64,000 nt of DNA, from positions 13,755,282-13,819,281 of the forward strand of contig OX439039.1 in NCBI GenBank assembly GCA_949317995.1. The letters run 5' to 3'. Position 1 is the stretch's first letter. The number at the start of each line of letters is the position of its first letter. A program made the position numbers and the translations under genes. Positions 60,370-64,000 of the stretch are shown here, piece by piece. The stretch is from Acholoe squamosa (taxonomy: Eukaryota; Annelida; Polychaeta; Phyllodocida; Polynoidae). A model generated the notes under the pieces. It had not been told where the DNA came from, did not search any database, and saw nothing but the letters and a program-made list of their open reading frames with translations.

Positions 60370-60439
60370 TCCTGTCATCTTGCGGTAAAGATTAGAACTG
60401 GAATGGCGTTCATGACAACCAGCTTTTACGTTTAATAAG
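60370..60439 (+). promoter_or_regulatory. Promoter/first-exon-like element shared with CEP19
   Basis: CTGTCATCTTG (YY1-like on the minus strand) is followed 30 bp later by TGGCGTTCATGACAACCAG and then a possible donor AAG|GTGGGA at 439/440. The CEP19 region at 11188-11262 has the same three parts in the same order. This suggests a plus-strand transcript starting here, divergent from NALCN. No coding exon for it was found. Confidence 0.35.
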
Positions 60440-60814
60440 GTGGGATTTTAGTTGTAAATTCGTGATATTGAAACAAGTTAATCTAGCCATATTACCCTCT
60501 TGTTGTGTGCTTTGTAATGGTTCTCAGTAAATGATAAATTTCCTCGCCAAAGCTTTGCATTCAGCCCCGTAACTTTGATATTATCAACTACATCTATTAT
60601 CGCCCAAAGTTGTGTTGACAAACTTTCACTCGTTTGAACAAGTTGACAAGTATTCTAAAATATAGCGAGATAGATGATGTAGGGTCGAGGGACTGGGAGC
60701 AAACGCTTTTCCACTACTTCATCGGGGCCATCATTTTGTTCTCGATTTATCTCCGGGACTCTCCCATAACTTTTTTGACTAGACTCCGTCAGAACTTCTA
60801 ACAGAAGACACTCG

Positions 60815-61717
60815 CCGGACTCGGGGGGGGGGGGGCGTAAACTTTCAGACCCCTCCCGAGAGGGGGAGGCTAAAAAATTTCGACCCCTCTTGAGGGGTGA
60901 GGGCTAAAATAATTCTAGAGCTATAGATCAAAGAGGCCCTCTTTGATCTGTAGTAGAGGGGCACGAAAATTCTCCGTGCCGGGGGGGGGGCGCAAAAACT
61001 TTTGCCTACCATCGAGTTGTCCGGCGGGCACTGACTCTTACCTAACGGGAGAGTCAGGCTTCCTGCATAGGGCTAATTTGTCAGGTGGCTGGAATTGTAG
61101 GACATAATTTTTTATGTCAATTTCCTCTTAAGGATGGCTTCCTAAGACATGTGTGTTGCCATTTTGTGAGAAACCTTTCATACGGGGGCCCAGATTGTTC
61201 TTGCAAATCTGTTAGCCTTCACATCAAGTTTAGCTGCCACGGTCGGCCATGATGGAAGTGGTTTCAGGTCTCACAACAGAGGTGTTATTCATGAAATAAT
61301 GTTATCCATGAGAATCTACTTGGTGAGTGGAGATTGACTTCCTGTCTGGCAGAAAATGCACCTGCTGATAGCTACCTGTTGCAGCCCACACAGCATGTGC
61401 CAAACCTTGGAAAAAGGTGCGATCTAAAGGTTTCCAACAAAAGACGCTCTTCCCACTCACAGACAGCAAAACTAAGGTGGTACTCTTGTCAATATTATAA
61501 ACTGATTGTTGGGGATTTATTTCTGTCAAATGTTATTCTTAGAAACTTGCTGTTTCTAGAGCACCTGCAAGTTTTACCTAGGGCAGTCCCAGCGACTCAG
61601 TCCTTAACTGAGTCGCGCACAGTGACTAACCATCGAGGGGACGCATAAAATTTTTCCGCACATCCATGCAAAAACCCACCAATTCCACCCCCCGTTTATA
61701 AATAATGACCACTCCCT
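60815..61717. mobile_element. G-rich MITE interrupted by an insertion with 8-bp duplication
   Basis: Blocks of G and C runs with AGACCCCTCCCGAGAGGGG and GATCTGTAGTAGAGG match the interior of the 62054-62345 copy. The right end, TAAATAATGACCACTCCC before TTA, lies at about 61714. In between, 61017-61629 is an inserted element flanked on both sides by CCATCGAG. The left end of the MITE is eroded. Confidence 0.6.
61017..61629. mobile_element. hAT-like insertion, 613 bp, CCATCGAG duplication
   Basis: CCATCGAG at 61009-61016 and 61630-61637 is an exact 8-bp target duplication. The ends TTGTCCGGCGGGCACTGACTC and the inverse of AGTCGCGCACAGTGACTAA match imperfectly. An 8-bp target is typical of hAT elements. 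The short ORFs inside have no recognisable domain. Confidence 0.65.
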
Positions 61718-61839
61718 TATCCCGCCGTAATTAGTGGAGGCCACCACTCGGCACTTTGTTCTGTACATCATAAGCCTAAGGACCGGTTGGCAGGTCTAAG
61801 ATTAGCCATAATTAAGTCCTAGGCAGTTTGATAGCCTGT

Positions 61840-62515
61840 AATAGGGAGTGGTGATATTTTTAACAGGGGAGTGGTTGTGGATTTTCAGGTGGGCGAAAGT
61901 TGTTCCCCCCCCAAGTCAAGAGGGGTCTGAAAATGTTTTGCCCTCCCTCCAAAACCCCCACCCCAGCCCTGTTATAATAAAAATGAATACAGTCTATACA
62001 CACTTATAAACTATAAAGAGTCTTAGGCGGATCACAGAACTTAGTCTTAACTTAAGAAGTGGTCATCATTTATCAACAGGCGAGGGGGGGGGGGTTCATG
62101 TGGATGCGCAGACATTTTTATACATCTGCCCCTCTCAACAGCAGCACAGACCTACAATGATGTAGGTAGGTGTGGAGAAAATTCGTGCCCCTCTGTGATC
62201 TATAGTAGCATGCAGGCTTTTTTGCTAAATAGGGGGTAGATATTTTTACGCCCCTCTCAAGAGGGTTCAAAAGTTTTTAGGTCTCCCCTCTCAGGAGGGG
62301 TCTGAAATTTTTACGCCTCCACTGTTGATAAATAATAACTTCTCCTTCAGCAGAGACATTAAGAACATCCATGGTCTTAGGAACTGATCATTTTTAACAG
62401 TGGGTGGAGCGGCGGTTGCTTTTTTTGGGCATGGATTTTAGAGAGATTTTGCATCCCCTCTTAAACCCATCCCCACCCCCATCCCCAGTCCATTCGGCCT
62501 TAAAAAATGTGGTGT
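61840..62515. mobile_element. Cluster of further G-rich MITE copies
   Basis: Three more copies: about 61844-61990 (short, GGGAGTGGTGATATTTTTAA to CAGCCCTGTTATAATAAAAA), about 62054-62345 (the fullest, with the GATCTATAGTAGCATGCAGG centre) and about 62385-62512 (decayed). All carry poly-G near the left and poly-C near the right end. No coding sequence. Confidence 0.6.
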
Positions 62516-62519
62516 TCAG

Positions 62520-64000
62520 GAAAAAGAAAATTAAGTAGGTAGGTAGAGGAATTTTTTTTAAAGCAGGCTATCAATTTTTGCGCCTACACGACATAAATTT
62601 TACGTGCAGGATCATAAGGAAACCTTCCTGGTCGTAATAAGTGCCAAAAAATCAGATTCCCCCTCCCCCAAAGGCCCATAAAAAGCTAGGGTACCAGGAG
62701 GGCCAAAAACTAAGGTAGGTAGTGTTACCTGAACACAACACTTTTTTTAGACCTCATTAAAAAATCACCATCCCCTTATGAAGCATTCATGAATTGAAAC
62801 ACCAAATTCTCTGCATGGAATTATGTTTTGTTGACTGTTCAATGTCCTACATTATCCTGATTATAATGTGAGAAAAAAAAACTATTCACAAGTTTGTCAA
62901 TACTAAACTGGTGCTGGTTCACGTACAAACGTAGGCTATACATTACATGTAGTATGGTCATGGGACTAATCAATCAATAATGTAATGTTGCATTGATGAT
63001 TAATGCCAAAAGTGAAAGTGACTTAGAGCACACACGATCATGGTGTATATTAGATAATGCTTATGTGACCTAAAACCATAATTAATGTTGCTAACAATAT
63101 TATTATTGCTACCGGGTACCTTTTCCTTAACAAAAAGAATTTATGGAACATAACTTCACATCTGTCATTATCAGAAGAAAGAGTGTACTATAGTCAATTA
63201 AGTGGCAATTGATCAAGTGAACACCCATAGGAGAAAAGAAGATGTATGTACAAATGCAGCCACAAAGTAATTTCCCGATTCCAATCCAATTAAAATCCAT
63301 GTGCAAATTTTAATTCTACCTTGATGGAATAATACCCAGCACGTAGACGTAGTATGCACAGACTACAGATAGACTTACAATATTAAATCAAGAATAGATT
63401 AGTTCCAGGTAACATTGTCTTTTACGCTGTCCTAATATTTTTGGACATTTTGCTAGAAAAATTATGTAATTTATAGAAGTAACAACACCCTTGTTGTTAA
63501 CTGAATATGTATTTCTCAAGGCCTCTTAACAGTAATCAATATAATAAAAAACACAATATAATGTAATAACCTAACAATGTAAGATACCACCAAATACCCT
63601 TCCCAAGTTAATATGACTAAACCAAAATAATTTTCAAATCAATTTTGCTTCAATACTTTACAGTTAAATCTTTTTTATGTTCATGATATTGGATTCAACG
63701 TTGAAGTTCCGTTCATGTAAAATTGAAGATTTAAGAATATCAACATTTTGATACTATTGAATTAGATATAATTTTGACAAGTCCTGATTTAGAATAGAGG
63801 CTTGCATTAAAGCATATCAATTTTGAATTAAAATTTATGTAGAATTTCATCACAAAGTGAAATAGAAGCAAGTAAATCTTAAACTCAACAATTTTAAATC
63901 AATCTTCTCTTAATCATGCACATCAATTTCTTGTAAGGTCAGACAACCAACAAGCAAGGTGCACCAAACGCGTGTCAACTTAGCCGCGATAAAGTAGGTA
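62520..64000. other. Right flank, no gene seen
   Basis: AT-rich, with no ORF over 60 codons and no recognised repeat. A 5' leader exon of NALCN or of a divergent gene could lie here but cannot be recognised from sequence alone. Confidence 0.45.

Overview
This is animal (metazoan) DNA: intron-rich genes with canonical GT-AG splice sites, separated and interrupted by many short inverted-repeat transposons and tandem repeats. Three real genes are visible. (1) POLR3C, subunit RPC3 of RNA polymerase III, on the minus strand: its first three coding exons lie between 4029 and 11127, and the gene continues past the left edge. (2) CEP19, a small centrosome/cilium-base protein, on the plus strand at 12626-13114 in one coding exon. 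It probably has a noncoding first exon near 11.2 kb, so it faces away from POLR3C across a shared promoter region. (3) NALCN, the four-domain sodium-leak channel, on the minus strand from ATG 59589 to stop 22968. I resolved 38 coding positions plus one duplicated cassette. The exon lengths sum to 5196 nt (1731 codons plus stop), with every phase matching across every junction, and the human protein is about the same length.

The most interesting feature lies inside NALCN. The exon for the domain II pore occurs twice in tandem (50131-50268 and 48826-48963). Both copies are 138 bp and phase 0, and they carry E and K respectively at the selectivity-filter position. Domains I, III and IV each carry E, so one gene can encode an EEEE (calcium-channel-like) or an EKEE (sodium-channel-like) filter. 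Exchange of this exon has been described for NALCN in invertebrates up to non-chordate deuterostomes. That, and E rather than the vertebrate K in domain III, points to a non-chordate bilaterian such as a hemichordate, echinoderm or lophotrochozoan. I cannot name the species.

Layout: 1-4000 is POLR3C intron filled with a DNA transposon, a Penelope-like retroelement remnant and MITEs. 4029-11127 holds POLR3C exons 3 to 1; the 6-kb intron 1 contains a stack of nested transposons and a second Penelope-like remnant with a hammerhead-ribozyme-like core. 11.1-12.6 kb is the POLR3C/CEP19 promoter and CEP19 5' region. 13.1-22.9 kb is the space between convergent CEP19 and NALCN, with a 24-copy minisatellite and MITEs. 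22968-59684 is NALCN. 59.7-64 kb is its upstream flank, with a promoter-like motif shared with CEP19 and a cluster of G-rich MITEs.

Several NALCN introns carry rearrangements that touch splicing signals: a 61-bp array that amplifies the acceptor of exon 20 thirteen-fold, a 272-bp duplication that creates an in-frame phantom copy of exon 5, and a tandem repeat whose first unit encodes the C-terminus. Another intron holds a 4.2-kb transposon copy filled with 3 kb of satellite.
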